Under the pieces are notes generated by a model, which saw nothing but the letters and a program-made list of their open reading frames with translations, made no database searches and was not told the DNA's origin. 64,000 bases of DNA from contig NZ_JABUZG010000052.1 in NCBI RefSeq assembly GCF_014897815.1, positions 93,020 to 157,019 of the forward strand, written 5' to 3'. This DNA is from Psychrobacter sp. PG1. Its GTDB lineage: Bacteria > Pseudomonadota > Gammaproteobacteria > Pseudomonadales > Moraxellaceae. Shown here piece by piece: positions 47,641 to 57,177 of this stretch. The position numbers were made by a program, and so were the translations under genes. Positions within the stretch are counted from its first letter, which is position 1; every line of letters begins with the position of its first letter.

Positions 47641-48441
47641 ATGATGCCAAGCTCTATCTTAAACCTGACCCATGTACAATATACCCAGCTCGATCCTGCA
47701 ACGTGGTGCGCCACTGCACAAGTAAGCGAGTGTTCATCCCTCAACTTTAAAAGACTGTGGGATGAATTACTGTGGTCATCCGCGAACAATATATCACAGG
47801 TAGATTTTCAGAAAATTTACGAGCTTAATTGGCATTACTGCCTGTCACCAGTAAGTTTATCAATGCGTGAAATGGCGCAGCATCAACGTCACATACAACG
47901 TAAAGGCGTTCGATTATTGCTACAACAATTACTGGATGAGCTAAAGTTGCGCGATACTTTGGATGAGTCAAATTTCCCGTACCGGCTTAGCAGCAGTGAA
48001 TATTACGTATGCTTTAGTCATACAGGCAGCAAGAATCATGATATTAATCAAAATACCGTTCAGACAATCAATACATCATTGAACAGTAAAGTAACCGTGG
48101 TCATTAGTCGTCACCGTCCCATTGGTATTGATATTGAAACCAATCATGTAGCATGGCGCGTGGCACAGCGGTTTTATTCTGAGCATGAGATGGCTGCTTT
48201 ACAAGCACTGTCCCCACTTCAGCGTAAGATTATCGCTAAATTACTGTGGCAAATAAAAGAAAGTTTTATCAAAATTCATCAATACAAACTGGTACAAGGG
48301 TTAGGAATAGATTACTCCTACCTGATTGCTGATTTGATTCATGCTATTAGAGAACCGTCATATTTAATGGTCATAGCAGACATTAAGTCCGATTACCGTA
48401 TCGCGGTATTGTCAGCGCAACAAACCATCGTTATTTTCTAG
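47641..48441 (+). CDS. 4'-phosphopantetheinyl transferase superfamily protein
   Basis: Sfp-type enzyme that moves phosphopantetheine from CoA to carrier proteins. The magnesium and CoA motifs are present: YVCFSHTG (about 118), IGIDIETNH (about 160-168) and LLWQIKESFIKI (about 200-211, WxxKES-type). 266 residues fits the Sfp group. No polyketide or NRPS genes are visible nearby, so the target is unknown; it may be the general enzyme for another carrier protein. No ribosome site is obvious before the ATG, so the exact start is uncertain. Confidence 0.88.
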   Translation: MMPSSILNLTHVQYTQLDPATWCATAQVSECSSLNFKRLWDELLWSSANNISQVDFQKIYELNWHYCLSPVSLSMREMAQHQRHIQRKGVRLLLQQLLDELKLRDTLDESNFPYRLSSSEYYVCFSHTGSKNHDINQNTVQTINTSLNSKVTVVISRHRPIGIDIETNHVAWRVAQRFYSEHEMAALQALSPLQRKIIAKLLWQIKESFIKIHQYKLVQGLGIDYSYLIADLIHAIREPSYLMVIADIKSDYRIAVLSAQQTIVIF

Positions 48442-48487
48442 ATTGTTTGTACATATGATTTATTCTAACAACTGCCCTTTCACAGAC

Positions 48488-48520
48488 AAAAAAAACGACC
48501 CTAAAAAGGATCGTTTTTTC
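48488..48520. terminator. Bidirectional terminator
   Basis: Stem AAAAAACGACCC / GGATCGTTTTTT (one mismatch) with a short loop, between the transferase and the convergent porin gene. Confidence 0.85.
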
Positions 48521-48560
48521 TTACTCTTCTTCTAATAACAGTACTTAAACTGTGATTAGA

Positions 48561-49427
48561 TTAGAAACGGTAAGTTGCACCAAGCTTAACAATTGGCATC
48601 CACTCAAGATAATCTTTATCTTCAAGCTCACGCTCAGCAAGTTTAGCAACTTGACCAGCATTTAAGCCTGAATCTACACCACCTGGAGTAACACCATTAT
48701 CAATATTCACATTTCTTTCTGGGTCAACTGCATTTACAGTCGCGTTAGTTTTACCCATATAGGCTGCGCCGATTTCGCCGAATACACCCCAGTTGTTACC
48801 GATGTTAGGACGGAAACCGATAGTACCATAAGGTGCTAGTTTGTTACGGTGTTCCATAGTACCTTGTAAAGAACCTACACCGTTTTCGCCATCAGCAACA
48901 AACGTTCTATCGTTAATTTTGTATACGCCGCCATCTGGATTAGCAGTTACGTCGATATCGTTGTCAGGTACGATGATACCAGCACCCATTGTGAACCAGT
49001 TACCAGTAGGGCGTAATTGCACACCTAGGTATGGGTTGCTGAAGTCAGAATCAACGTCATAGTTTACGTCATTTGCGTCAAAATCACCGCCGAATAGGTC
49101 AGCAACATCGCCACCTGCCCAACCAGCTTGTAGTTCAGTTTTCTCATTTAGTGACCAACCGATGTTAGCACCGTAACCTAGTGTACCAACTTCAGCGCTA
49201 ACAGAAGCTGGGTTGATAGCAGTTTGGAAGAAAGTCTTAGTACCACCAACAACAGCACCAGTAGTGTTGCGAACGATACCAGCGTCAGCTTCATATGCAA
49301 CAGCAACAGGCTCAGCTTCGTAAACAACTGCATCGTTACCATCAACAACGATAACAGGTTCAGCAGCTAGTGCAGCAGTTGACGCTAAAACGGCAGCAGA
49401 AATTGCTGTTAATTTAATAAGTCTCAT
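48561..49427 (-). CDS. CarO-like outer-membrane porin
   Basis: A 288-residue outer-membrane beta-barrel. Signal peptide MRLIKLTAISAAVLASTAALA; the barrel has AEVGTLGYGANIGWSLN, YLGVQLRPTGNWFTMGAG, MEHRNKLAPYGTIGFRPN, NWGVFGEIGAAYMGKTN and YLEWMPIVKLGATYRF as its last strand (terminal Phe). This order and the NNWGVFGEIGAAY and EWMPIVKLG segments match CarO, the Acinetobacter porin linked to ornithine and carbapenem uptake. AGGAGA lies before the ATG. Function in this organism is inferred. Divergent from an iclR-type regulator. Confidence 0.85.
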   Translation of the reverse strand: MRLIKLTAISAAVLASTAALAAEPVIVVDGNDAVVYEAEPVAVAYEADAGIVRNTTGAVVGGTKTFFQTAINPASVSAEVGTLGYGANIGWSLNEKTELQAGWAGGDVADLFGGDFDANDVNYDVDSDFSNPYLGVQLRPTGNWFTMGAGIIVPDNDIDVTANPDGGVYKINDRTFVADGENGVGSLQGTMEHRNKLAPYGTIGFRPNIGNNWGVFGEIGAAYMGKTNATVNAVDPERNVNIDNGVTPGGVDSGLNAGQVAKLAERELEDKDYLEWMPIVKLGATYRF

Positions 49428-50054
49428 AAATACTCTCCTAAAGTGTGGAATAAGTCGCCCATAAAAAATGACAATTTAGCTTTTCTTAAATCGATCATTT
49501 TGTTGAGCAGATTAAAACAATTTTGGCCGGAAAAGTCACCCCTCTAGGAGCGCTTTTTATTTGCCGTTATGTAAAGATTGCATAGATATTGTAATAATTA
49601 CTACACCAATCCGCAAAACTTCGACTTTCTGTTACACAATGCTCTTAAAGTAACTCAACAGCGCAAACATGAATATTGGTTAGCTTAATCTTCATGTAAG
49701 GATATTACAAAATATGTCATTATAATGACCTACCTCTTTATTCAACTCAATGACAGTTATATAGCTTATTACTACAGTTTGTTGTATTTTGTGAGTTGGT
49801 GTAGTAATTATTGCTTTTAGAAAACTTTTCAGAAAAAAGTATTGGTATCAGTTTTCAATATTGTATGACTGTGTGACGTTAGCATTAATACATTTAGTAT
49901 TGGCATATAAAGTAACTAGATCTTGTCTAGGCTTGATATTATGCTAAATTAGAGGTTAGGGAAAATGTGTCGCAAGGCTGCGTATTTACTGTTATCTGTT
50001 AATGCCTTGTTGTATTTCCTACTGTATTCTTTTTATTCTTATTGAGCCACTCAT
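49428..50054. promoter_or_regulatory. Divergent regulatory region carO-like/iclR-like with inverted repeats
   Basis: About 630 bases, AT rich, with promoters for both genes. It holds a long-range inverted repeat: GTAATAATTACTACACCAA at 49591-49609 and, reversed, TTGGTGTAGTAATTATTGC at 49796-49814 (18 of 19 positions match), plus a perfect palindrome GTCATTATAATGAC at 49716-49729 between them. Such spaced matching sites suggest paired operator sites, perhaps for the IclR protein or another regulator. Confidence 0.5.
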
Positions 50055-50813
50055 ATGCCTAAAGTATCGTCGATTACCCGTGTGTTAGAGATTATCGAGG
50101 CGGTGTCCTATGCCTCAAAACCGCTCTCGCCACTTGAGCTATCGCAAGAGCTTGATATTCCAAAGCCGACCATTCATCGATTGATTCAAAATCTGCTCGA
50201 TGAAGGGTTTGTGACTGTGGATATTGGCGGCGGTATTATACCGGGCAAGCGGGTACGCAACTTGGGTGTTGAGCTGTGGCAGCAGCGATTGTTCTTTAAT
50301 GAGCGACAAATGATTTTGCAAAAGCTGGTTGATGAGCTAAAAGAGACCTGCGGGATCGGTGTGCCTTATCAGATGAATATGATCTATACCAACCGTGCAA
50401 ATACGACCTTGCCGATACAGATTTATTTGCCAGTGGGCGCAAAGTCGCCAATGTGGTGTACAGCGACTGGTAAGCTGTATTTGAGCCAGTTGCCGCGCAC
50501 AAGCCGCGACAAAATTCTGCAAAACCTGTCGTTGGATAAGTTTACCAAAAATACGATTACCGATATCGATGCGCTAAACGCTGAGCTTGATCGTATCGCT
50601 GAAACAGGTATTGGTATCGATAATGAAGAGTTTATCTCTGAGATGGTGGCAATCGCCGTACCGATACGGGATAGAAAGTCGCGCTACCTTGCCTCGCTGT
50701 ATCTTCATGCACCGACCATAAGAGTGTCTTTAGATGATCTCTTAACCCATGTCCCACGACTGCAAAAAGCAGCGAAAGATATTCAGTCTCTCGTCTATGA
50801 CCTACCCAGCTAG
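50055..50813 (+). CDS. IclR-family transcriptional regulator
   Basis: A 252-residue regulator: N-terminal winged helix-turn-helix (about 8-65, PLSPLELSQELDIPKPTIHRLIQNLLDEGFV) and a C-terminal effector-binding GAF-like domain (about 80-250, with PMWCTATGKLYL and IGIDNEEFISEMVAIAVPIRD). IclR proteins sense small organic acids. Its neighbours, the porin and the valine-degradation cluster, suggest it controls one or both; the convergent mmsB gene starts right after its terminator. Ligand not known. Confidence 0.93.
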   Translation: MPKVSSITRVLEIIEAVSYASKPLSPLELSQELDIPKPTIHRLIQNLLDEGFVTVDIGGGIIPGKRVRNLGVELWQQRLFFNERQMILQKLVDELKETCGIGVPYQMNMIYTNRANTTLPIQIYLPVGAKSPMWCTATGKLYLSQLPRTSRDKILQNLSLDKFTKNTITDIDALNAELDRIAETGIGIDNEEFISEMVAIAVPIRDRKSRYLASLYLHAPTIRVSLDDLLTHVPRLQKAAKDIQSLVYDLPS

Positions 50814-50829
50814 GTGATGCAATATAAGT

Positions 50830-50873
50830 AAAAAAAAGGTCTGCATTAAGATAATAATGCAGACCTTTTTTTA
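50830..50873. terminator. Bidirectional terminator
   Basis: Stem AAAAAAAGGTCTGCATTA / TAATGCAGACCTTTTTTT with an eight-base loop, between the iclR-type gene and the convergent mmsB. Confidence 0.93.
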
Positions 50874-50893
50874 GTTATGCTTTTTTTAATATC

Positions 50894-51829
50894 TTAAGTC
50901 AATACTGAGCTGTCATGTCGCGCCATAATGCTCGAAAAATCTTTGTCGCCATTCTCGACGGTATGCGCAGCATAAAGCTCAGTCGCTTTAGCGCCCATTG
51001 GCGTTTCTACATGAGTATCTTCAGCGGTCTGCATGGCAAGGTTAAGGTCTTTTTGCATTAGCTTACTCATAAAGCCGCCTTGATAGCCATTGCTAGAGGG
51101 GACATTTCCCATCACTTGCGGATAAGGATTATAGACTTCTAGCGTCCAGTTACGACCTGAACTTTGTAGCATGATATCAGATAGAACTTTTGGATCGAGA
51201 CCATTTTTGACGCCCAGATTAATCGCTTCGGCCGTTCCTGCCATCAAAATTCCAAGCAGCATATTATTACAGATTTTTGCGACCTGTCCTGCGCCATGCT
51301 CGCCTGCATGGAAGATGTTTTTGCCCATCACAGCCAGTATCGGCTCAGCTTTGGCAAAGGCATCAGTGCTGCCACCAACAATAAAGGTTAACGTACCAGC
51401 GATAGCACCACCCGTACCACCAGAGACTGGAGCATCTAAGAAGTCTATGCCAAGCTTACTTGCCGCCTCTGCCACCAACCTTGCATCAGCCGCTGCAATA
51501 GTACTACTATCAATGACCAAGGTGTCTTTTGGTAAATTCGCCAGCAGACCACTATCTCCAAGATAGACAGAATGGACGTGCTTGCCAGCGGGCAACATGC
51601 TGATAACTACTTGGGCATGACGTGCAGCATCTTTAGGACTGTCTGCTACACTGGCACCTGCTTGCTGTAAGCGCTGAGTCGCATCCTCAGACAAATCATA
51701 AACCGAGAGCGGGTAACCTGCTTTTAACAAATTCTCTGCCATTGGTGCGCCCATATTACCAAGCCCAATAAAAGCAATATTTGGCTTAGTAGTATCGTTA
51801 TCGGTAGCATTTAGATCCTTTGTATTCAT
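50894..51829 (-). CDS. mmsB: 3-hydroxyisobutyrate dehydrogenase
   Basis: NAD-dependent enzyme of valine breakdown that oxidises 3-hydroxyisobutyrate to methylmalonate semialdehyde. NAD motif IGLGNMGAPMAENLLKAGY (21-39), substrate-binding DAPVSGGTGGA (about 134) and catalytic Lys in GAGQVAKICNNM (about 186) match the family. 311 residues. It is the last gene of the cluster with mmsA, an acyl-CoA dehydrogenase, an enoyl-CoA hydratase and the CoA hydrolase. Confidence 0.95.
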   Translation of the reverse strand: MNTKDLNATDNDTTKPNIAFIGLGNMGAPMAENLLKAGYPLSVYDLSEDATQRLQQAGASVADSPKDAARHAQVVISMLPAGKHVHSVYLGDSGLLANLPKDTLVIDSSTIAAADARLVAEAASKLGIDFLDAPVSGGTGGAIAGTLTFIVGGSTDAFAKAEPILAVMGKNIFHAGEHGAGQVAKICNNMLLGILMAGTAEAINLGVKNGLDPKVLSDIMLQSSGRNWTLEVYNPYPQVMGNVPSSNGYQGGFMSKLMQKDLNLAMQTAEDTHVETPMGAKATELYAAHTVENGDKDFSSIMARHDSSVLT

Positions 51830-51952
51830 CTCATCATTCCTTGATGGTTAGTATTAATCATGCGCGCAGGCGTTGCTACACATATAGCTGTAAACTATTT
51901 AATTGAGTGTAATTTTAATTTGATGTCTATATTGAATTGATAAATTTAACTT

Positions 51953-53182
51953 TTAACGCACAGACTGACTGCCTAAAGCCTCATCACCCAACCAATCGCC
52001 TAACGGATGCTCACCTTTAGCATAAGGATTCACAAAGTGCTGCTGTATGTACGCCTGCCCTTCGCTACTCAAGCAGTCTGCTAGTGAGCGTGACCACTGT
52101 GGATTACGGTCTTTATCAATTAATAGCGCACGTACGCCTTCTCTAAAGTCAGGATTAGCGGCACAATTTACGGCTACATTGGCTTCTAAATACAGAACTT
52201 GCTCTATCGATAAGTCAGTGACTTTATAATAAAGCGCATAAGTTAAAGCAGCGGTAACTGGGCAGCCATGGCGATAAGTATCTACTGCTCGCTGCGTCCA
52301 GCTATCATTTGCAAACTCTGTATCTATTTTTGCGAGTGCCGCATCACTTTGTAATAAAGCATCGATATCACCCAGTCCGCCGCTGTTCATCAACTGCTGA
52401 ATAGATTGCCAATGGATTGCCAATTTACTAGCAGGCAACTCAGCAATTGGTTGCGCTGCAAGCACACGGCTAACGATACTATGAGCACTATTGTTATCGC
52501 ATTTATCCGTACGACTAGCGGCAACCTGCCAATCACTCTGTTTTAAACTTTGTATGACGGCATCATAGTCACTACTGGCGACGGCATACTCTGCAAGATT
52601 GGCTAATAGCGCATCATTGCCATTACACATCGCGCCCGTCAACCCTAAGAACAAGCCCGTCTTAGCTGGCATACGCTGCAAAAACCAACTGCCAGAAGCA
52701 TCAGGGAACAGCCCAATAGTCACTTCTGGCATGGCAAAGCGCGTGCGCTCTGTGACCAAGCGGTGACTACAACCTGCCATCAAGCCCATGCCGCCACCCA
52801 TAATAATGCCGTCACCCCAGAGTATTAGTGGTTTGGAATAAAAGTGCATCTGCCGATAAAGACAATATTCATGACCAAAAAATTCTGTCGCATAAGGATT
52901 CGGTAGCGGTGCATCACTAGACATACTGTCATAAAGCTTGCGAATATCACCGCCAGCACAAAATGCCTTATCGCCTGCGCCTTTTAATAGTAATGCTACC
53001 ACTTGCTCATCACCTTGCCACTGCTTTAGTTGTTGCGATAACAATTGACACATCTCAACGCTAAGGGCATTAAGAGATTTGGGCGTGTTTAACGTCATTA
53101 TTCCAATCAGGTGACCACAATCTGTCGGCTCGGTGCTGAATAGTACCGGCGCGTCTGATGTGCCTTCTATAGCTACTGTCAT
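51953..53182 (-). CDS. 3-hydroxyisobutyryl-CoA hydrolase-like protein
   Basis: Crotonase-fold enzyme releasing free 3-hydroxyisobutyrate from its CoA ester, the step unique to valine degradation. 409 residues, longer than a hydratase, with KAFCAGGDIRKLY (about 71-83), LILWGDGIIMGGGMGLMAGC and MPEVTIGLFPDASGSWFLQRMP as in human HIBCH. Within the valine cluster, 63 bases after the hydratase gene. Confidence 0.9.
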   Translation of the reverse strand: MTVAIEGTSDAPVLFSTEPTDCGHLIGIMTLNTPKSLNALSVEMCQLLSQQLKQWQGDEQVVALLLKGAGDKAFCAGGDIRKLYDSMSSDAPLPNPYATEFFGHEYCLYRQMHFYSKPLILWGDGIIMGGGMGLMAGCSHRLVTERTRFAMPEVTIGLFPDASGSWFLQRMPAKTGLFLGLTGAMCNGNDALLANLAEYAVASSDYDAVIQSLKQSDWQVAASRTDKCDNNSAHSIVSRVLAAQPIAELPASKLAIHWQSIQQLMNSGGLGDIDALLQSDAALAKIDTEFANDSWTQRAVDTYRHGCPVTAALTYALYYKVTDLSIEQVLYLEANVAVNCAANPDFREGVRALLIDKDRNPQWSRSLADCLSSEGQAYIQQHFVNPYAKGEHPLGDWLGDEALGSQSVR

Positions 53183-53244
53183 AAAGGTGACCTACAAATA
53201 TCAAAAGAAAAAAAATAGTATCATTAAGTTTGGTTATATAGCGT

Positions 53245-54027
53245 TTATTTATTTTGCCAAACGGGCTTACGCTTCTCTAAAAATGCTTGCACGCCTTCAC
53301 GCTGATCTTTGGTATCAAATAATTTAACAAAGGCTTCACGCTCATGGATAAGGTTTTGCGCAGGTGGTGTGTCTCTTGCCGCTTGAATAAGTGTTTTGGA
53401 ATAACTGACCGCAACTGGTGATTGTTTAGCGACTTTTTGTGCCAAGGCTTGTGCTGCTAATAAACCGTCACCTTTTGCAGTGACTTCTTCGACTAAGCCA
53501 ATGCGTAGTGCAGTCTGGGCATCGACGCGCTCGCCGCACAATATCATACGCTTTGCCCAACCCTCGCCTACCAAAGCCGTTAGATTTTGCGTACCACCGG
53601 CACACGGCAACAATCCCACACCCGTCTCGGGTAGTGCCATCTGCGCATGTGCTTCTGCGATACGGATATCACAAGCGAGTGCGCACTCAAGACCACCACC
53701 CATCGCATAACCATTGATGACAGCGATGCTTACGCCGCGATAGGCTGACAGTGCCTCGAACGCTTCACCAAAGGCTATCGCCATACTGATCGCACGACCT
53801 TTATCACCATCTGCAAAATTATTTAAATCGGCACCTGCTGAAAAAAACTTTTCGCCATCGCCATGAACAATTAGTGCATATAACTCGTCGTTGGCATTGA
53901 GGTCAGTGACCAGTTGCTTAAGCGCCTGTAGACTGTCCATCGTCCACGTATGAGCAGGTGGGTTATTTAGGGTTAGCGTCGCAATATGACCATTAATTGA
54001 TAGTTTTAAGTTGGTATAATCCGTCAT
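53245..54027 (-). CDS. Enoyl-CoA hydratase (methacrylyl-CoA hydratase)
   Basis: Crotonase-fold hydratase of 260 residues that should hydrate methacrylyl-CoA. Oxyanion segment FFSAGADLNNFAD (about 61-73), GYAMGGGLECALACDIRIAE and LPETGVGLLPCAGGTQNL (catalytic Glu in the second helix) are present. Its place next to acyl-CoA dehydrogenase and the hydroxyisobutyryl-CoA hydrolase supports the role in valine catabolism, although the exact substrate is inferred. Confidence 0.92.
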   Translation of the reverse strand: MTDYTNLKLSINGHIATLTLNNPPAHTWTMDSLQALKQLVTDLNANDELYALIVHGDGEKFFSAGADLNNFADGDKGRAISMAIAFGEAFEALSAYRGVSIAVINGYAMGGGLECALACDIRIAEAHAQMALPETGVGLLPCAGGTQNLTALVGEGWAKRMILCGERVDAQTALRIGLVEEVTAKGDGLLAAQALAQKVAKQSPVAVSYSKTLIQAARDTPPAQNLIHEREAFVKLFDTKDQREGVQAFLEKRKPVWQNK

Positions 54028-54108
54028 GAAATATCCTTGTTATAATTTTTTATAAAACCGCTTTATTTATAAATTCGAATAAGCAAATTATCCATTTATA
54101 TAAACTGA

Positions 54109-55269
54109 TTAGCGTAACTGGCTCAACGCATCATCTTGTAAGAGCTGACGCGAGACAATCACGCGCATAATCTCATTGGTACCTTCTAAGATTTGATGGA
54201 CACGCAAATCTCGCACATGGCGCTCAAGCGGATACTCATTGAGATAACCGTAACCACCATGCAGCTGTAAGGCTTCGTTGGCGACATCAAAACAAAGATC
54301 CGTCGATAAACGCTTTGCCATCGCACAATAAGTAGAGGCTTGAACATCGTTATTATCGACTTTGCTCGCCGCTAAATAGAGCATTTGCCTTGCGGTAATG
54401 GTTTGGGTCAGCATATCGGCAAGCTTAAATTGTACCGATTGTAAGCTGGCGATCGGGCTACCAAACTGGCTACGCTCTTGCACGTAATTGGTCGCTGTCT
54501 CAAGCGCCGCTTGCGCTGTCCCTACTGCACAGATGCCGATATTAATCCGGCCGCCATCTAAGCCTTTCATAGCAATACGAAAACCTTGACCTTCCTCGCC
54601 GATGAGGTTTTCTACTGGCACTTTGACATCTTTAAAGCTAATCGTCCGTGTCGGCTGTGCTTTCCAGCCCATTTTATGCTCGTTTTTGCCGTATTCAATA
54701 CCAGCACTGTCTGCATCAACGACGAATGCTGAAATCCCCTTTGGACCTGCAGCGCCCGTACGTGCCATAACGACCAACACATCGGTTGAGCCTGCACCTG
54801 AAATAAAGGTTTTTTCACCGTTCAGCACATAATACTCGCCTTGCTTATCGGCTTTGGTACGCAGTGATGCGGCATCAGAACCGGCATTAGGCTCGGTCAA
54901 ACAATAACTGCCCAGCCATTCGCCGCTGACCATATTTGGCAAATATTTTTTGCACAGCGCATCGCTACCAAATTCGCCAATCATCCAGCCTGCCATATTA
55001 TGAATACTCATATAAGCCGCCACAGACGTATCGCCCCATGCCAGCTCCTCAAATACCATGGCAGAATCTAGACGCGGCAGACCCAAACCATCATAGTCAG
55101 GATTGGTATATAACCCTAAAAAGCCGAGCTCGCCTGATTTTTTAATCACATCGACTGGGAAATGCGAGGTGCGATCCCATTCAGCGGCATTAGGCTTTAG
55201 CTCTTTTTGGGCAAACTGTCTGGCAGTTTGGCGAAAGGCAATTTGGTCATCGGTCAATGAAAAATCCAT
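54109..55269 (-). CDS. Acyl-CoA dehydrogenase (probable isobutyryl-CoA dehydrogenase)
   Basis: FAD enzyme of 386 residues that oxidises a short branched acyl-CoA. Motifs: YCLTEPNAGSDAASLRTKA (about 126), the RERSQFG-type segment (ERSQFGSPIASLQSVQF) and the C-terminal LHGGYGYLNEYPLERHVRDLRVHQILEGTNEIMR with the catalytic Glu (EGTNE). By position in the valine cluster it should act on isobutyryl-CoA. Confidence 0.92.
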   Translation of the reverse strand: MDFSLTDDQIAFRQTARQFAQKELKPNAAEWDRTSHFPVDVIKKSGELGFLGLYTNPDYDGLGLPRLDSAMVFEELAWGDTSVAAYMSIHNMAGWMIGEFGSDALCKKYLPNMVSGEWLGSYCLTEPNAGSDAASLRTKADKQGEYYVLNGEKTFISGAGSTDVLVVMARTGAAGPKGISAFVVDADSAGIEYGKNEHKMGWKAQPTRTISFKDVKVPVENLIGEEGQGFRIAMKGLDGGRINIGICAVGTAQAALETATNYVQERSQFGSPIASLQSVQFKLADMLTQTITARQMLYLAASKVDNNDVQASTYCAMAKRLSTDLCFDVANEALQLHGGYGYLNEYPLERHVRDLRVHQILEGTNEIMRVIVSRQLLQDDALSQLR

Positions 55270-55332
55270 GGGGTCATCCTTGTGCTGAATAGGGTGTATT
55301 AAAGCGTCAATGCAAATATAGGTGATTCAGCG

Positions 55333-56817
55333 TTAAATTGAAATAGTCGTATTGACGCCGCGACTTGCTTCATCATCAAACCAACGCGCCGTAACGGTCT
55401 TGGTTTGGGTATAAAATTGCACCGCTTGCTTACCATAAGGACCCAAATCACCAAGTTTACTAGCACGTGAGCCTGAGAATGAGAACATCGGTAGTGGCAC
55501 AGGAATCGGCAAGTTAATCCCGATTTGACCGACTTGGATATCTTGCTGGAATTTATGCGCGGCAGCTCCTGACTGAGTAAAGATAGCCGTGCCGTTACCA
55601 TGCGGATTGGCATTGAGCATCTCAATTGCTTCATCTAAGCTGTTGGCACGCATGATACACAGTACAGGTCCAAAAATTTCTTCTTTGTAAATTTGCATAT
55701 CTGCAGTGACGTTATCAAAGATAGTTGGACCAACGAAGTTGCCCTGTTCATAACCTTCAACCGTAATGCCACGACCATCGAGTATCAAACTCGCCCCTTC
55801 TTCTACTCCAGTACCAATCAAATGCTCAACACGCGCTTTTGCCGCAGGAGAAATCAGGGGACCCAAATCTTTATCATGCTTACCAGCTGAGACGATTAAA
55901 CCCTCAGCTTTGGCTTTGATATCATCAATCCACTCACCGGCAGCACCGACAAGGACAACCACAGATAACGCCATGCAGCGCTGACCAGCAGCACCAAATG
56001 CCGCGCCTGCTAGTTGATTCAGCGTTTGCTCTTTATTAGCATCCGGCAAGATAACGCCATGGTTTTTTGCGCCCATCATACACTGTGCGCGTTTACCTGA
56101 TTGACTGGCACGCTCGTAAACGTGTTTGCCGACGTTGGTCGAACCCACAAAAGAAACTGCTTTGATATCAGGATGATCACAAATAGCATCGACAGTAGCT
56201 TTGCCGCCATGTACGACGTTTAGCACACCTTCAGGTACACCTGCTTCAACCGCAAGCTCAACCAGACGCATGGTGACCATCGGATCTTGTTCAGAAGGCT
56301 TTAGGATAAAAGTGTTGCCCGTAGCAATCGCCATTGGGAACATCCACAGTGGAATCATCGCTGGAAAGTTAAATGGCGTGATACCAGCACAAACACCAAG
56401 TGGCTGCCAAATACTGTAAGTATCAACGCCTGATGCAACGTTTTCAACGAAGTCACCTATTTGCAAATTGGCAATACCAGCAGCATGCTCAACCACTTCT
56501 AAACCACGGAATACATCGCCACGCGCATCAGCAATGGTTTTGCCCTGCTCTGCGGTCAGGATTTCTGCTAACTCATCCATATGATCGCGTATCAGTGCTT
56601 GATACCTTAAAAATATACGCGCACGTGTGGTGATTGGTGTTTTGCGCCACGTTTGAAACGCTGCTTTTGCTGCTGCAACGGCTTGATTTATTTCATCGTC
56701 AGTAGTTTGCGGAACTTTGGCAATAACTTCTTGCGTGGCAGGATCAGTGATATCAATCCATTCACTGGTATTAGAATCAACAAATTGACCATTGATGAGC
56801 TGCTTGACGTGGTGCAT
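55333..56817 (-). CDS. mmsA: CoA-acylating methylmalonate-semialdehyde dehydrogenase
   Basis: Oxidatively decarboxylates methylmalonate semialdehyde to propionyl-CoA. 494 residues with the aldehyde dehydrogenase core: [34 protein letters not shown] (the PFNFP MMSDH motif), catalytic Cys in [11 protein letters not shown] (about 283) and EEIFGPVL. The MMSDH-specific [21 protein letters not shown] is present. First gene of the cluster; its product feeds the propionyl-CoA synthetase neighbours only indirectly. Confidence 0.96.
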   Translation of the reverse strand: MHHVKQLINGQFVDSNTSEWIDITDPATQEVIAKVPQTTDDEINQAVAAAKAAFQTWRKTPITTRARIFLRYQALIRDHMDELAEILTAEQGKTIADARGDVFRGLEVVEHAAGIANLQIGDFVENVASGVDTYSIWQPLGVCAGITPFNFPAMIPLWMFPMAIATGNTFILKPSEQDPMVTMRLVELAVEAGVPEGVLNVVHGGKATVDAICDHPDIKAVSFVGSTNVGKHVYERASQSGKRAQCMMGAKNHGVILPDANKEQTLNQLAGAAFGAAGQRCMALSVVVLVGAAGEWIDDIKAKAEGLIVSAGKHDKDLGPLISPAAKARVEHLIGTGVEEGASLILDGRGITVEGYEQGNFVGPTIFDNVTADMQIYKEEIFGPVLCIMRANSLDEAIEMLNANPHGNGTAIFTQSGAAAHKFQQDIQVGQIGINLPIPVPLPMFSFSGSRASKLGDLGPYGKQAVQFYTQTKTVTARWFDDEASRGVNTTISI

Positions 56818-57177
56818 AAGATATCCTTATCTTGTTTGCGAGACTACCCTTTAGCGGTGTCTTAATATTCAAAAAGAGAGAAAAAATGATGAGCTTTTAT
56901 TGATCAAACGTAATTTATAAAATGATTTATTTCGTATCGTTATTGACTATACCAATAAACCATTTTTAGGGTCAAGCGCTTTGTCAAAATTTTATCTGAG
57001 TTTATGTTAACGAGAAAAACTTTATGTAAGGTATATTTTCAGTTTGAGCGAAAGTGACTAAGTGATGATAAAAATGAGGAGGCGCCTTAAATTAAAAACA
57101 AAAAAGCCCATGATTGTGCATGAGCTTTTTTTCAATATTAACGTCAGATGGCTTTTTTCAATTAATACGCCATCGTA
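56818..57177. other. Intergenic region mmsA/propionyl-CoA synthetase
   Basis: About 360 bases. It holds the promoter of mmsA (minus strand) and a terminator for the synthetase at 57099-57131. No repeats seen. Confidence 0.45.
57099..57131 (-). terminator. Terminator after the propionyl-CoA synthetase
   Basis: Imperfect stem AAAAAGCTCATG / CATGGGCTTTTT on the minus strand with a six-base loop and a T run. Confidence 0.75.
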
